Shown in pieces: positions 36,169 through 48,347 of a DNA stretch of 64,000 nucleotides. The notes below the pieces were generated by a model. The model was not told the DNA's origin, made no database searches, and saw nothing but the letters and a program-made list of their open reading frames with translations. Each line of letters begins with the position of its first letter. The first letter of the stretch is position 1. Source of the stretch: Phanerochaete sordida. Its lineage: Eukaryota; Basidiomycota; Agaricomycetes; Polyporales; Phanerochaetaceae. The DNA lies in NCBI GenBank assembly GCA_019973155.2, contig BPQB01000006.1:248001-312000 (forward strand), in the 5' to 3' direction. Both the position numbers and the translations under genes were made by a program.

Positions 36169-37067
36169 GTCGCTACAGGTTTTGTAAGGGGTAATGAACT
36201 AAAGAAGGCTGAAGAATGCTTACCTCGTTTTGACCCACCGGATACTGAGATACTTTCCTGCAGGATACGGGATCGGAGCGCGGTAGAAGAGGATGGTGGT
36301 GGACGTCCGGAGAGAAAGGCAGATGGCGCGAGCGCAAGCGTCACCGTAATTATTCGGTCACATGATCGCGACGCGAGGGGCGCCCGCCGCCAGCAATTTG
36401 CACCCAGGTCGTTCCTTCACGCGCACGTCTCGCTTTCGGCAGCTCAAGGTCTACATACAGCGAAATTTGTGCAGTGAGAATGCGTTTTTGAAGGCGAAGA
36501 CCCGCGTACGCTACTAATCCTTTGCTTAAGTATCGTTCTCTGACTGCATGCCCGTAGACATCCGCGACGATTGGGGGCACAGGCACCACTGCTTTATCGC
36601 CTGCAAACGGGAGTATAGATTATACAACGAATTAAATTAGGTCTTGGAGTCTTGATGCGTATATACTACGCTCTACATGGCTTGAGGCTCTCCGACGGTG
36701 ATCTTCCGGCTTTCTGGTCCCGCCCCCCGCGGCGCATTATCCGGTGGACAAAGCATCGTCGACCAGGTAACTTGTAACAGTCGTGACGGACAATTGACAA
36801 TGCCATAAATTGTTACTTTAAAGCTGTCCAGGAGACACGAGGCGTGGACAAAGCTTTGTCAAAAAATGTGGCCCTACACGTGGGTCCATCGAGGGAGCAC
36901 ATAAAAGTCGTCGCTTTGGGCCAACTTGGAGACTCACACCAGCTCCTCTGCGATCTCATCGCGCTTCTCTCTCCAAATTCTACACTTTCTGAGGTTCGTC
37001 TTATGCTACATCGCATGAGAGAGATCATACAAACCTCACTGATATCTCGTCAGACTACGCTTTCTTT
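36169..37067. other. Intergenic region
   Basis: Upstream flank of the F-box/LRR gene. No gene is supported. Confidence 0.4.
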
Positions 37068-38738
37068 GTGGCAACCCTCAAGATGCCGCTACACGGCATC
37101 CTATCATTGACAGAGAGGCGCGTCCTCGAAGCGAAACATGAATGCTTGCAGCGTCAAGCTCTAGCGATTCGCAAGGAAATGAACACCGGTAATACCGCCG
37201 CTGTCCTGCCGGAGCACATCCTTGTCACGATCTTTCAACTGTACGCCGCTGCGCCATGCCTCCCAGATATCCACGGATGGCTCGCCATTTCCTGGGTCTG
37301 CTCGCGCTGGCGTACAATTGCGCTCCTTGCTGCAGTTTTGTGGACGCAGATCCCCGTGACGGAGCTCGCAGTCGTCGGATCCTATCTCAGCCGCTCCAAG
37401 ACTCTGCCTCTCTACATCACTGGCAAGCTCTGCAATGTGCCTAAAGAGAAAGTTGGGAACAAAATTCAACGAGACCAGTCCCTCCGCAGTATTACAACAT
37501 GGTCTTCGGTGCTCACCCACGCTGCACGGATCGAAGGCCTCACCATCGACCACGATTTCCGCCTGAAACAGGGCCGTTTGTGCGCGTCTGGCTTGCGGTA
37601 TGCCAAATTCCCCAAGCTGCGATGTCTCTCCATCCAAGGCCGCAACATCGACGAGCTTCATCCAGTCAAGGACTGCGAGCAGTTACCCGCCCTGCTACGC
37701 GGCCTTGACCAGATGCAGCAGCTGGAGGAAGTGGCTACGAAGTGCATCCCGCTACCCCTTGTGACAAACTTGTTCTCCCCCAGCCTCAAGAAGCTAGACA
37801 TAGGCATCCTCGCTTACGCGACCCCCGCGGCAGCCTGGACCCTCCCCTGGGACACCTTCTGGTCCAAACTTGGGCAGCTCTCCAGCCTCCAACAGCTCTC
37901 CCTCGCGACCTTCCCCCCGCTCCCCGCCAGCGGGACCGCCCACCTCCCGCCCACCCCACTCACGCTCCCCGCCCTCACGAAACTCACGCTCTCCTGGCGC
38001 GACACCGACCGCGCGCTCGAGGCCGCGCACTTCCTCGCGCACACCGCGCTGCCCGCGCGCTGCGCCCTGCACGTCGCGCAGACGGGCGGGACGGGCACCG
38101 TGCGCGCGTTCGAGGCGCTCTGCGCCGCCGTCGCGCGCGCCCGCGCCGCGCCCGCCGCGCCGCTGCGCACGCTCCGCATCGCGCGCGTCACCGAGCACGC
38201 CGTGCAGCTCGCATGCTGGACCGCGGCGCTCTCCGTCGCGGCGCTCGTCGTGCGCCCGGGCGCCCCCCGCGCCCCTGAGCCAGCCCCGCTGCTCAAGGTG
38301 GCCGTGCACAGCAGCTGCTCGGCGGCGCAGCTCGGCGGGCTCCTACGCATGCTTCCCCTGCAGAGCGTCACGAATGTCGCGCTGTGCGACGCCTCGGGCG
38401 GGTTCCTCAGCCCAGGCATGCCTGCGCACGGTGTGCGTGCGCTGCTGGTCTCGGAGCAGGCGGCGCACGAGGCCATCCGGGGTCTCGGCGGCGGAGGGTG
38501 CGTCCCTGTGCCTATGCCGGCGCTTGAGGCGCTGCACCTTGTCGACCTGTACGTCGGCGAGGACGGGCGGGGGTGGGCGGGTGAGCTGCGGACGAGCTTG
38601 CAGAGGAGAAGCAAGCAGCTGCCGGACGCGCCCCGGCTGAGGCTTGTCGTCGACGATCCGAAGCTCCATGACACACGCAAGTGGATGTATATAGTGGAAC
38701 CTGTCGTGGAAAGTGTCGGGTATGTTATGCGACTGTAG
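37068..38738 (+). CDS. F-box and leucine-rich-repeat-like protein
   Basis: An intronless gene of 556 codons; the Met at 37083 is an alternative start. A short helical lead (TERRVLEAKHECLQRQALAI) precedes an F-box: VLPEHILVTIFQLYAAAP, then WLAISWVCSRWRTIALLAAV and LWTQIPV. This is the layout seen in the large Agaricomycete F-box families. The remainder has irregular LRR-like segments (LKKLDIGILAY, LQQLSLATFPPLP, LTKLTLSW, LEALHLVDLYV). It would act as the substrate receptor of an SCF ubiquitin ligase through Skp1. The substrate is unknown. The central GC-rich part gives spurious antisense readings. Confidence 0.85.
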   Translation: MATLKMPLHGILSLTERRVLEAKHECLQRQALAIRKEMNTGNTAAVLPEHILVTIFQLYAAAPCLPDIHGWLAISWVCSRWRTIALLAAVLWTQIPVTELAVVGSYLSRSKTLPLYITGKLCNVPKEKVGNKIQRDQSLRSITTWSSVLTHAARIEGLTIDHDFRLKQGRLCASGLRYAKFPKLRCLSIQGRNIDELHPVKDCEQLPALLRGLDQMQQLEEVATKCIPLPLVTNLFSPSLKKLDIGILAYATPAAAWTLPWDTFWSKLGQLSSLQQLSLATFPPLPASGTAHLPPTPLTLPALTKLTLSWRDTDRALEAAHFLAHTALPARCALHVAQTGGTGTVRAFEALCAAVARARAAPAAPLRTLRIARVTEHAVQLACWTAALSVAALVVRPGAPRAPEPAPLLKVAVHSSCSAAQLGGLLRMLPLQSVTNVALCDASGGFLSPGMPAHGVRALLVSEQAAHEAIRGLGGGGCVPVPMPALEALHLVDLYVGEDGRGWAGELRTSLQRRSKQLPDAPRLRLVVDDPKLHDTRKWMYIVEPVVESVGYVMRL

Positions 38739-39246
38739 TTTAGCCTCTCATGTATCCTCGCAAGACAATAGCAAATGCGGACCTACACGCGCTGCGGGGT
38801 ATTCGGGGTTACGCTCCTTCGGGGTCCCACCTACGTATGACGTACACGGTTCGGGGTCAATGCGAGTACGGTTTGAGGCTTTGGCAGCTCGGAAAGTGCA
38901 GTCGGTTTCGTGCATGGTCCGCGTCAAAAATACCTAGAAGAAAAAAAGAGGGAAGGAGGGACCCAAGGCCGCCTACCTAAGATATTGATATCATCGCAGC
39001 CCGCCATCATCCCGACGGCTCAGACGCCCGAATCCGAACTTGGAGCTGGCCCACTTTGACCTCGAACTTTCGAAGTCTGCTTGGCTATTTCCACACACCA
39101 AAAAGCGTGATATAGCACTCCATACTCTTGTTACAACCTGGTATGCATACGCCTACATCCACGCGACAGTACCAGTTCAAAAGTTGACAAATTCGACGCG
39201 CCAGCCCAGGACTAGTAGCATTTGACAGCAGAATATGTGGAAAACG
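38739..39246. other. Intergenic region
   Basis: 3' flank of the F-box/LRR gene and promoter of gene B. Nothing else is recognised. Confidence 0.4.
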
Positions 39247-42200
39247 ATGAACGAGCCTGAACGCTTCCCTTCATCCGAGAGCGTCAGCGTGAGTAACTGC
39301 TTCCAAGCTCTGGCATCGCGCTGAGCAATATTTCAGGAATGCATAACGGATTACCTTTCTGCCAGCAATACGAATTGGGACGCCCCCTTCTCGTTTTCGC
39401 AGACCTATTGCGACGCCCCGAAGCCGTACCTCGATGTGGAAGGAATCGGAGCAATCGACTTACCATTCGCTGCCGAGCTCGACTGCGGGACGCAGACATC
39501 TGTTTCCGACGCAGGAAGTGCTGTTGCGGAGTATGTGTGGGATATTGACGCACGGAAGGTGAGGCGGACGCTTACACGTCACGCGGACGTATATTGATCC
39601 ACAAATAGGTAGAATACATGGGTATGGAATGGGAGGCGTTCATTGGAAATGTGGTTGCAGACGCTTGCAGAGCCTTCAAGATTGACGGCGAGTCTAGCAA
39701 GTCTTTTTGCGAACTGCGCATGGTCTCGCTCCAGGATGCGACATCGAAGTACGTGTGTCCACATCACTCTCAGAGCTATGCACTCAGCCCGATTCGTGTA
39801 AAATAGGGAGCTCTGTCATACACCGTAAGTGCTTTGCTGTGTGTTGAGTCGCTAAATAACCTGTTGATCCCCTAGATTTCGAGAGGCTGAGCGTGACGGA
39901 ATTATGGCAACGATTGCTGTAGTCTTACCATCGGCTAAGATCACCGGTGGAAACATTACCCTTTCGCACAGCGGCCGCACCGTCGAATGCCAATGTGTCA
40001 ATGATCAAACGACGGTCATAGGCTGGTTCAACGATGTCATCCCCAGCATGGAGCCCATAACCTCTGGGAGACGTCTGGTGTTCACCTATGACTTCGCTCT
40101 TGCGGAGCCTCCCTGTGTGGTCGTTCCAACCGAAGCAGAGGCCGACGCACGACTCTCTTTGGCCCTCGAACGATGGTGTAAGGGCGCAAGGGACTGGCCC
40201 CCGCGACTCGCCGTTCTGCTCTCGCACCGCTACTCACCAGCCGACCTCTGTATCGGTGCACTCAAAGGCGTCGACCTCCAGAGCGTCACTGCCTTTTCTA
40301 GACTCGCAAGTCAGCACGACCTCGTTCTTGGCCTGGGGAACGTCCGGTGGACCACTTCACACAGTCTACACTTGACACATGTAGTCGACTTGACAGGCAC
40401 TCCCATAGTCGAGACTTTGGATCTTCCTCGACACCATGAAACTGGTCCTGGGTTTGTCCAGATGATCAAGACCGGGCTTCGCTACGAAGTGGACGAATTC
40501 ACCAATATTGTAAGTGACTTCGATATCGCTCTAGGCTTGTGAGCTCACGTCTTACAGGAGGAGAAACTGCATGGGCAAGGTACGCTTCAGTGGATCATGA
40601 TTAATCAGTGGATCATGATTAATCAACACAATATCTTATGCGGTGGCGATTTTTTTACAGAGTATCATCGCGTCGCGCTCGTTGTCTGGCCCAAGCACTA
40701 CCAACTACACATACTACTCCCTGACCGCAGAACGGATATAACGGATATGACAAGGGATTCACTCCGGAACATCCAGTCTCGAACACCGAACACCGAGCAA
40801 TGGGCCCTCATCGACGCAGTCTTTGGTTACAAATGGTATTGGTGGCAGGGTTATATGGTGTCTAACGAATGCAGCCGAATTGCCTGCTTGTGGCGAGACC
40901 TGGCTCTATGGGAGTGTGCCATAAAGCTCTGCGTCGACCAACAGGGGTTGAGTACTGTATCCGAGGAAACAAAATTAGAGGCAGTGCGAGTTTTTGGCTT
41001 TAGTCAAGTCCAAGCATCGTACGACTCATTCATTTCTAGGCATTTCTGTGCACTGACGTGTTCTCTCAGCTTCGAGCGCATGCTTCACGCCGACAAGAGC
41101 AACACGAGGCGGCTCGACTTTCTCTCCATGGCGACGAAAAAGTGGCACATCGCGGCATGGGCAGCAGACCACACGCGGAAAGTACTCCTTGCGCTACAGC
41201 CGCCAACGCAGCAAGAGTGCACCGCGATTGTGCAAGCCGCGCTCGCAGCCGGTGGGATGTGCTTTATCAAAGATAGGTGCGTGGGGCGATGATTTCTGCG
41301 GACAATGGAAGCTAATATACTTATGGTTAGCCTCTGTCCCCATATCTGCGCAATCGCCGGTGGCAAGTTCCTGCTCGACTTCGCCGAGGAGGTGGCCAGC
41401 GTAGTGGCGCCTGACGAGCTGATGCGGGACGCTGTAATCAACGCCGTTGTCTCGACTTGGATCGACAAAGCTAAATTCTCTGACCATCAGAAGGACACGA
41501 CGATGGTCACGGACGGCAACTGTCAAGAATATTTGGTAGACCTCAAGAGGTTCATCACGATCTGCCTTCGATTCGACTATTGCGACCTCATACAACGGAT
41601 TCTTAGCAGTGCCGCAACCACGGCTCGTGAGCAGCACAGCATATACTCGAAAGGGCAATGCGCAATGTACCTCCTTCATCCCCTCGTTGAATTCCTCCTT
41701 CCACTTCAACATGCGCATACCGAGGAGATCCCGCGGAGCGAGGTTGAAGCTCTACGAAGACTGTCGGCCCTATTGTGGTGGCAGTGGATCTGCGTCCCGA
41801 CCAAAGAGATCGGGAACTGGGAGTGCTACGCCAAATATGTGCTCATCACCACTGTCCAGAAAGATGAAAATCCCGACCTATTCATGGAAGTGTGAGTGTT
41901 GTACTTGCATCCTGACGAAGCATGAGGCAACAATTAACCACCGTATTCACAGGGCCTTGCCGGTGCTCGAGACCGCGCAGATATCCGCTCGCTCGGATGT
42001 CACCACTGCGGAGCATGTCGTCAGGCTCGCCTACGTAATTTGGGAGCAGCTGCACTCTCGGCTCGCCTTTTCCCTGAAATACGAGGGGCAGACGATCAAT
42101 CAGTCGCTGTACTCCCTCATGGAACGCCTTGTCACGGAGGCGGAGATGGACTGGGATCCTGACGTTGTCTGTCTGGCCCTCCGACTGGCTCGCGATCTGG

Positions 42201-43061
42201 GTGGCAGCCTAACACGGACAATACTGGACCGCCTTCTTGCCCCCCAAGAGATGACGTACGGCTGGTGCAAATGTGTTCTGGACCGAGTGGTGGAGGAGCT
42301 CGGCGCCTGGGCGTCCAGGAACGGATGCCTCGATGCGTTTGCAGAAGTATTCCAACGGATTCTATGCGCGTGGAAGGACAATGTCTGGGTGCCACCGCCC
42401 CCAATCGAAGCGAACTTACAAGAACTACTGGACCGAGTGGGCGAATGGGACTGCGACTGTGACTCCTGCGAATCCGCGCGCCGTTTTCTGTCCCTTTACA
42501 GCACCGAATCGGACATCGAATGGGAGGAAATGGGCGCAAATTCTCGCAGGCATATTGTGCGCAAACTGGAAAAGTTTGCTGAAGAGCTTGTAGAATGGCA
42601 CGCCGAAGTGCCGGACAGGAATCCCGAGTGGGAGTCAACCACGCGCTACAAATCGCTATTTGTAACGTCTTCTTAGCTGTTATTGACCCTTCGTTAATTC
42701 TAACACTCTTATATAGCTAGAGAAGCGCAAACCGCTGAGGGCCCATGTCGAGTGGGCAGAAGAGCATCACATCGGCGCGCAAATGGCTTGCCGCTTGGGC
42801 GATCCGATGGCGATTAAGCGACTCCTTGGCAAGGAATACTGGCCCCTCGTCAAGGCGATGAGGCCCTACGACAAGCTAACACCTTCTGGCAAAGAATCAG
42901 CAGCCCCTCCCACCCCTCGCATCGAAGTACCTAGCTCAGAACAAGAGCTTGAAGATGTACAGCCTCCGTGCAAGAAGCAGAAGCAAGAACATGACGCTGA
43001 TGTCGTCGCTGAGTTCGCTTCGGCATTCCAGTCCTTTGCCAGCAACCGAAAAATCGTGTAG
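39247..43061 (+). CDS. Degenerate 2-oxoglutarate/Fe(II) dioxygenase-like protein B
   Basis: Full-length paralog of A. Exons from ATG 39247 give MNEPERFPSSESVS, then PKPYLDVEGIGAIDLPF, then WEAFIGNVVADACRAF. The core reads FREAERDGIMATIAVVLPS, then ITLSHSGRTVE, GWFNDVIPSMEPITSGRRL. Neither His/Asp of the HxD motif nor the distal His survives (PSM replaces the H position); the SGxR Arg is kept. The C-terminal helical region continues from EYHRVALVVWPKH across several introns to a last exon (42717-43061) joined in phase 0 at TTT|CTA. The tail contains QPPCKKQKQE, a weak nuclear-signal match, and ends NRKIV. An 18-bp tandem duplication lies in the intron near 40592. Function unknown; enzyme activity unlikely. 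Confidence 0.75.
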
Positions 43062-43219
43062 TCTCCTGACGGTTTTAGCTGGATGCGTAGATTAGTGAGC
43101 GATGTACTATATCGTTGCCGGAAGGGATGATTGATTGCAAGACCTGCGCTGTCCAGCGGTTGTGATATTGGGCCCGAAGTCATGGACGTGCTCGATAGAC
43201 CCAGAAAATACTTTTGCAT

Positions 43220-43370
43220 GGGATCAATACATGCCGTCGCCCAAGTCTCTGACCTCAAGGTATACAACTTCAACCCTGTCGCCATAGTAAATCACCACGC
43301 ACATGTAGAGTGTGCACTCCCCAGACAACGGCGGCGATAGCGTCGAAACGTCGCTCTGGAACTGCACCGT
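43220..43370 (-). pseudogene. Remnant of a beta/gamma-crystallin-like secreted protein
   Basis: The minus strand reads VQFQSDVSTLSPPLSGECTL, then after a short gap VRDLGDGMY and a stop. These match FQNDVSTVSPPMSWQCTL and IRDLGDGNTS of the gene at 48348-49103. The first half, signal peptide and last Cys are missing. It lies between the convergent genes B and C. Confidence 0.6.
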
Positions 43371-43504
43371 ATGAATACGGTCTCAGCGGTCCTATAACAT
43401 GACGTCGAAGATTAAGAATGCATTGCCTGTCCTCTTCTATCGTACTGTGCTCATACCAAGTGCGACCGAACTGCGTAACTACTAGGCAAGAATTCTATGT
43501 GAGA

Positions 43505-45316
43505 TCAGCAATATCCGGCGTGCCTTCTCCCTTCCGCTGCTACCTTTCGTCGTTTTGATGGTGGCCGACCTTCCTCCATCGCCGCATCAGCAAGCAAGGC
43601 AAACGGGCTCCAGCGCGGCCAGACGACGACAGCGGTGCGGCAGTATCCTGAAAGGTTTTCGTGTGTAAGTTGCAACGCGGGAGTGGAATACGACACTGGA
43701 CGTACGCCGTTCGAGTGGGCCATTTTTCCATCCATCGCACCATTCCGAATCGCTTTTGAGCTTCTCCGCGCCTTTCGCGAGGTCAGCCGGAAACGCCTCT
43801 CCCTCCGCCACCTCCAGCCTCTCAGCAATCAGCCCGCCGTCAAGATCCACAAACCTCTCCACCACGACCTCGCGCTCCTCGACCTCCTGAAACGTGCAGT
43901 CCTCCCCATCCGGCGTAGTCTCGTAGCACCGGCGCCGCAGCCGCTCCCAGCGCGCGCGCATGTCGACGCGCCACGGCTTATAGTCCGCGTCGGACGGGTA
44001 CTCCGAGTCGAACTCGGACTCGTCCTTGCGGTGCCTGTCGTCCGCGAGCCCGCACTGCCCGCGCAGGCAGCACGCCACGCTCGCGAGCCCAAGCCCCAGG
44101 CCGTGCGCGCGCGCGAGCTCGCGCAGGGCACGCAGCCGGCGGACATCGTCCCCGTGGAGTTTTCCTGCGGGTGTGTCCTTGGCGTAACGTCCGCCGAGCA
44201 GCAGCACGAGCTTCTCTGGCGCATGGCCGGCGCTGGCCTGCGTCCAATCTGCGGCGAGTCGGTGCAGCGTGCGCGCAGGCGCGGTGCAATCGGCGAGCGA
44301 GGGCACGGGCGCTGCGGTCGTGTGCACGAGACGGAAGCGCAGCGCCAGGCGCGCGCCGGAGCTCGGCGGCGTGAGGTGGTAGGTCGTGCCCGTGTACCAG
44401 GCGTGCACGGTCGTGCCGAAAGCGCTGGACGTGCTGGCGTCGTATGACGCAGAGAGGTGTGCGTGGCTGAGGTGCGTGGTGCCGCCTGTGAAGGCCGATG
44501 GGAGGATGATGAGGAGGGTCGCAAACGCTGTGAATTCGCCTTCGCTGTCGCATTGGGGTGATGTGCTAGACGAAGCTGAATATTTTGTCCTGTGAAACGG
44601 AGCTTGGTGCACTTACTGCGCGTTTTTTGCGTCGTCAAGAAGCAATTTCTGGAGCTCCCACCGCGGTTTGCTCGCTTCATCGTCGACTCCAAGGGCCTTG
44701 CAAGCGTCAACCACGGACTTCTCGAGCCACGCAGCCCATTGGGGATTCTGGAACGTCACCTGCTGGGTTGTGAGGTCGCCACTCAGGCGCAGGCCACGTT
44801 GCTGCTCACCGTGCTGCCGTCAAGCTCCCAGGTACCCAGCCCTTCGGTGTTTCTATCGATAGCCAACTCTGAGCTCCTCTGTGTATGGATGTAGCGCGAT
44901 TTCAAAGTTGCAGACTCTCGGGGATTCAAGGGCAGACCCAGGACCCCGAGGTCGGCAACTTGAAGGCCAGGGTTTGGGGCATGGGGGTACGTGTGGCTAT
45001 ATGACATCGAGCCTTTCGTTCCCGCAGCCGCTAGCGCAAGACCGAACTCTTTCTTGAGAAAGCCAAGTTATTTATACAGCTAGCATAGCGCAGCCGATAG
45101 GGCAAGACTTACGTGGAGCGACTTGGTATCCGCCTCAGGCTTGTTGTCCTCGCTGTCGTCTACAATCTCGACAGCGTCATGTATATTGCTGTTACCAGCT
45201 GATCTGCTCTCTTGATCGCGTTCTCCACTCCCAGCTATAGCCAAAGCTTCGCCAGTGTTGTCATGGGATGGCCACTGGTTTGAACTGCCATCCTTGGTCG
45301 CCTCTTCTTCAGCCAT
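43505..45316 (-). CDS. Degenerate 2-oxoglutarate/Fe(II) dioxygenase-like protein C, short form
   Basis: Paralog of A and B with the C-terminal helical domain deleted. Start at 45316 (an in-frame Met at 45394 is possible). An acidic N-terminus leads to NPGLQVADLGVLGLPLNP and VDDEASKPRWELQKLLL. The core reads HTSPQCDSEGEFTAFATLL, then LPSAFTGGTTHLSHAHL and HAWYTGTTYHLTPPSSGARL. HxD has become QCD and the distal His aligns with Tyr; Arg of SGxR remains. After ERR|YCRTAVVVWPRWSPF the protein jumps directly to EEGRPPSKRRKVAAEG and stops at 43505. The reading frame is open, so this looks like a functional short form and not a pseudogene. Closest to A by sequence. Confidence 0.72.
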
Positions 45317-46113
45317 CTGAGGGGTGACGAAACCTGGAGATATTTTTTCGTCACTGGAGAGATGGCTGGAATCAAGTAGCAAAGGTAGCCTCAAGAACGT
45401 CGATGTCGATAAGATCGGAGATGTAGGGCAAGACGAAAGACAGACGCGAAGAAGCGCCCTCAGAGCCTCCGGTCACCCAAATTATGAAATCACGGGACCG
45501 CGTTGTGGTGTGACAGTGTAACGCACAGGCCAAGGGCGTGAGGCTGGCCGCTTTACAAACGTCTGACGGTAAGAGAAGCAGGCCCGCGGTAGAAGAAATA
45601 CAGTGGGGCATTTTTGTATCGTAGAACAGCCATAGCGGCACATGCCAGTGCCTGTCTACGAGGGGTAATTGGGGTACCTCATAGGCCACGATACTAGCGG
45701 AGACTTGAGGGATCGAGGTGCTCTGGCGCAGGCAATATAACCTCCACCTTGATTTACATAGATCCACAAGCAACGAGTAGATACAGTCAGAGAAAACATG
45801 GCGTACATCGCAGGCAAGGGGAGCGGTTCGCCGAACGAAATGGCCTTGTAACCGCGGAGCCTCCTCGAATGCGACGTCTCGAGCTCGTGTGAAAGACTGC
45901 GATGCCTTTGACCGTGCGAGATGAGCTGTGCACGTAATGGACAGATGCTAGCAATAGCTTCAAGCTGCTGTGGTAAATGTGCGCTATCAAACACTAGCGT
46001 ATGTCTGTTCTGGAACTGAGCGTGAGAACATGCGCCTGCGGAGCTGCAGCGCTCAGTGAGTCACCGCAGTAATCTCAGGTCGTGCCGTCCAACTCCATCC
46101 ATTCCGCGCCGTC
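45317..46113. other. Intergenic region
   Basis: Divergent spacer between gene C and the F-box gene. No gene is supported. Confidence 0.4.
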
Positions 46114-47622
46114 ATGCATCCCTGTCTGCACATTGACGAGGTCATCGAGAACATCGCAAATCATGCTCGAGAGGACAATCGAACGCTAATGCGCCTGGCA
46201 TTGGTGTGCCGAGCGTTTGTGGAGCCCGCTACCGATGCGCTGTGGGCTGATCTCTGTGGTCTTGAGCCTCTGCTCGCATGCCTATCCCCTGCCCTTCTAG
46301 GGCCATCTAGTACGTCGCACGGGGTCCTGGTAAGTTCATTTATACTTATCGTATAATAGTACTGAAGAACCTGGGGGTTACAGACTATAACATCGTCCCC
46401 AACGCAAGCCGAATGGGCACGATTTGACCACTACGCTCGGAAAGTGAAGTCACTTCGTATACGTCCTGCCAATCTACAGAAGCTATTGGACAATGCTGGG
46501 TTTACGATCCTGGTTGAGCATCACCCGAACGGCGTCTTGCCAAATCTCAAACATCTCCGATGGCACGAATGGGGCTCGAAGACACTCGCTCTGCCCTTCA
46601 TGCGACCCACGCTGAGTACCCTCACATATGTGAGCAACACCGTTCCGGCGCGGCGTACTGTCATGGAACATGTACGGACGAATCTTTCCCAGCTCAAGGA
46701 GTTCACGTGCTCGAACGACTCCCTGTATCTCTACCCCGCCGACGCTCTCGTTGACGACTTCTCGGACACCATCCTCGCTTTGAACAATCTGACCAAATGC
46801 CTCAACGCCTCCTCCATGCTCCGTCCAGACGCAGTGCTCCATCTCTCCCGCATCCCACATCTCTCAATTCTCGGCGTGTCAATCAAGAACAAAAACCGAG
46901 ACCTGTGGACTAATCCCCACTCAGGAGGCTTTCCTGCGCTCACACATCTGATTTTGAGCGTCTATACCAAGGAGGACGGTCTATCCCTTGGTGTACAAAT
47001 GCTGCGGACGCTCTCGGGCCTTGCGCTCACGAACTTGCAGATCGACCTCTCAGTTCCCTCGATACGCGCCGAGGAATACGTAGACCTCATCTCTGCGATC
47101 GGACGCCTTCGTCTCCTTCGAGACTGCCAGATCGTGGGCAGCAGGCTCGTCGGCGAACCTGCCCACGCCGCCCACGCCATCGACGCAAGCGCTCTCACTC
47201 CCCTCCACGCGCTCTCAGACATGCGCCACTTCCACCAGATGTCCATCCCCGTCGCCTTCCAGCCAGAGAGTGCCCGGCAGCTCGCCGCAGCATGGCCACG
47301 CCTCGAAGAACTCTCGATCCGCGCATCCTCCGGCGAGCGAAGACTCTACCGCGAGCTACGCCGCAACGATTTGCTCGCACTCGCGCGGAGCTGTCCGAGC
47401 GCAGAGGCCCTCGCTGTCGCAGCGCATCCCGTGCGCGAGAACCGAGCCTACGATGCTTCCGCGGTCGAACATGCACCATCGGCACCCAATCAATTCGGCC
47501 TCGGAGGGCCTGATAGCTCTATCCGCATTGTCGATGGCGTCGCGTTGCGCCTCGGGCAGATTTTTTCTGCGACGCGTCTCGAGGACGACTGGGTCGAAGT
47601 CGAGAGGCCAGATGCGGAATAA
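46114..47622 (+). CDS. F-box-like protein
   Basis: Two exons, 46114-46329 and 46384-47622. The N-terminus (HIDEVIENIANHAREDNRTL, then MRLALVCRAFVEPATDALWA) is an F-box-like helix bundle. The rest has LRR-like segments, for example LPNLKHLRWHEWG, LSTLTYVSNT, LSILGVSIKN and LTHLILSVYTKE. This type of F-box protein is greatly expanded in Agaricomycetes and probably serves as an SCF ligase adaptor with an unknown target. A truncated copy follows at 47895. The C-terminus is charged and ends VEVERPDAE. Confidence 0.82.
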
Positions 47623-47894
47623 TAGGAGTTCATTTTCTCGTGGGCCTAGGCCTGTTCATTGCCTGTGGATATACCGTATGCATGTATCTTGATAGTCAGA
47701 GAGGAAGCTCAGCTCTTTAGTCCCAACATAGGTCATTTTCGGGTGCGGGAGTGCGAACATTATCATTTGTCGATACTGCGATCGTGGGAGCATAACTCAT
47801 ATACGCGGCGGCGGCAGCGCTAAGTACTCAGTCTCTGACCACGAGGACCCGTCCTGTCCCAGACCGCGCTTTCCTCCTACGCCCATTCCAAGTC

Positions 47895-48345
47895 GTGATG
47901 CACGCCTGTTTATACATCGATGAGGTTATGAGGAGCATTGCAAGCCATGTAGAGAACAAGCGCACCCTGGTGCACTTAGCCTTGGCATGCCGGGCGTTCG
48001 GAGAGCCTGCGACCGACGAGCTTGGGACGCATCTCGATGGGCTGAAGCCTTTGCTTATGTGCTTGCCTTCTGACCTGCTGGGAGTATCCGACACGGCGTA
48101 CAACGCTTTGGTCAGTTTCTTCCCAAATAGAGACATCTTCGTGCTAAACTAGCCTGTGGATGTGGGCGATCACCGTGCCCCCGACGCAGGACGAGTGGTC
48201 GCGGTCTAGGCACTACGCTCGGAAAGTGAAGTCGCTGGAGACTCATGCGACATATGGGGGACGGCTGATAGACGACGCGGGGTATGAAATCCTAGCAGAG
48301 CACCATCCGGATGGCGTCTTGCCAAATCTTAGGCACCTGAGGTGA
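47895..48345 (+). pseudogene. Truncated F-box paralog
   Basis: It copies the first ~150 codons of the gene at 46114: IDEVMRSIASHVENKRTL, LACRAFGEPATDE, DEWSRSRHYARKVKSLE and HHPDGVLPNLRHLR. It stops at 48343-48345, exactly where the parent continues with WHEWG. The intron acceptor is also out of phase: joining after TAG|CCTGTG leaves exon 2 one base out of frame. It is therefore probably non-functional. The break is 3 bp from the stop codon of the convergent crystallin-like gene. Confidence 0.7.
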
Positions 48346-48347
48346 AT

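Noticed and set aside
40592..40628. An 18-bp tandem duplication
   Set aside because: It lies within an intron of gene B and looks like ordinary replication slippage.
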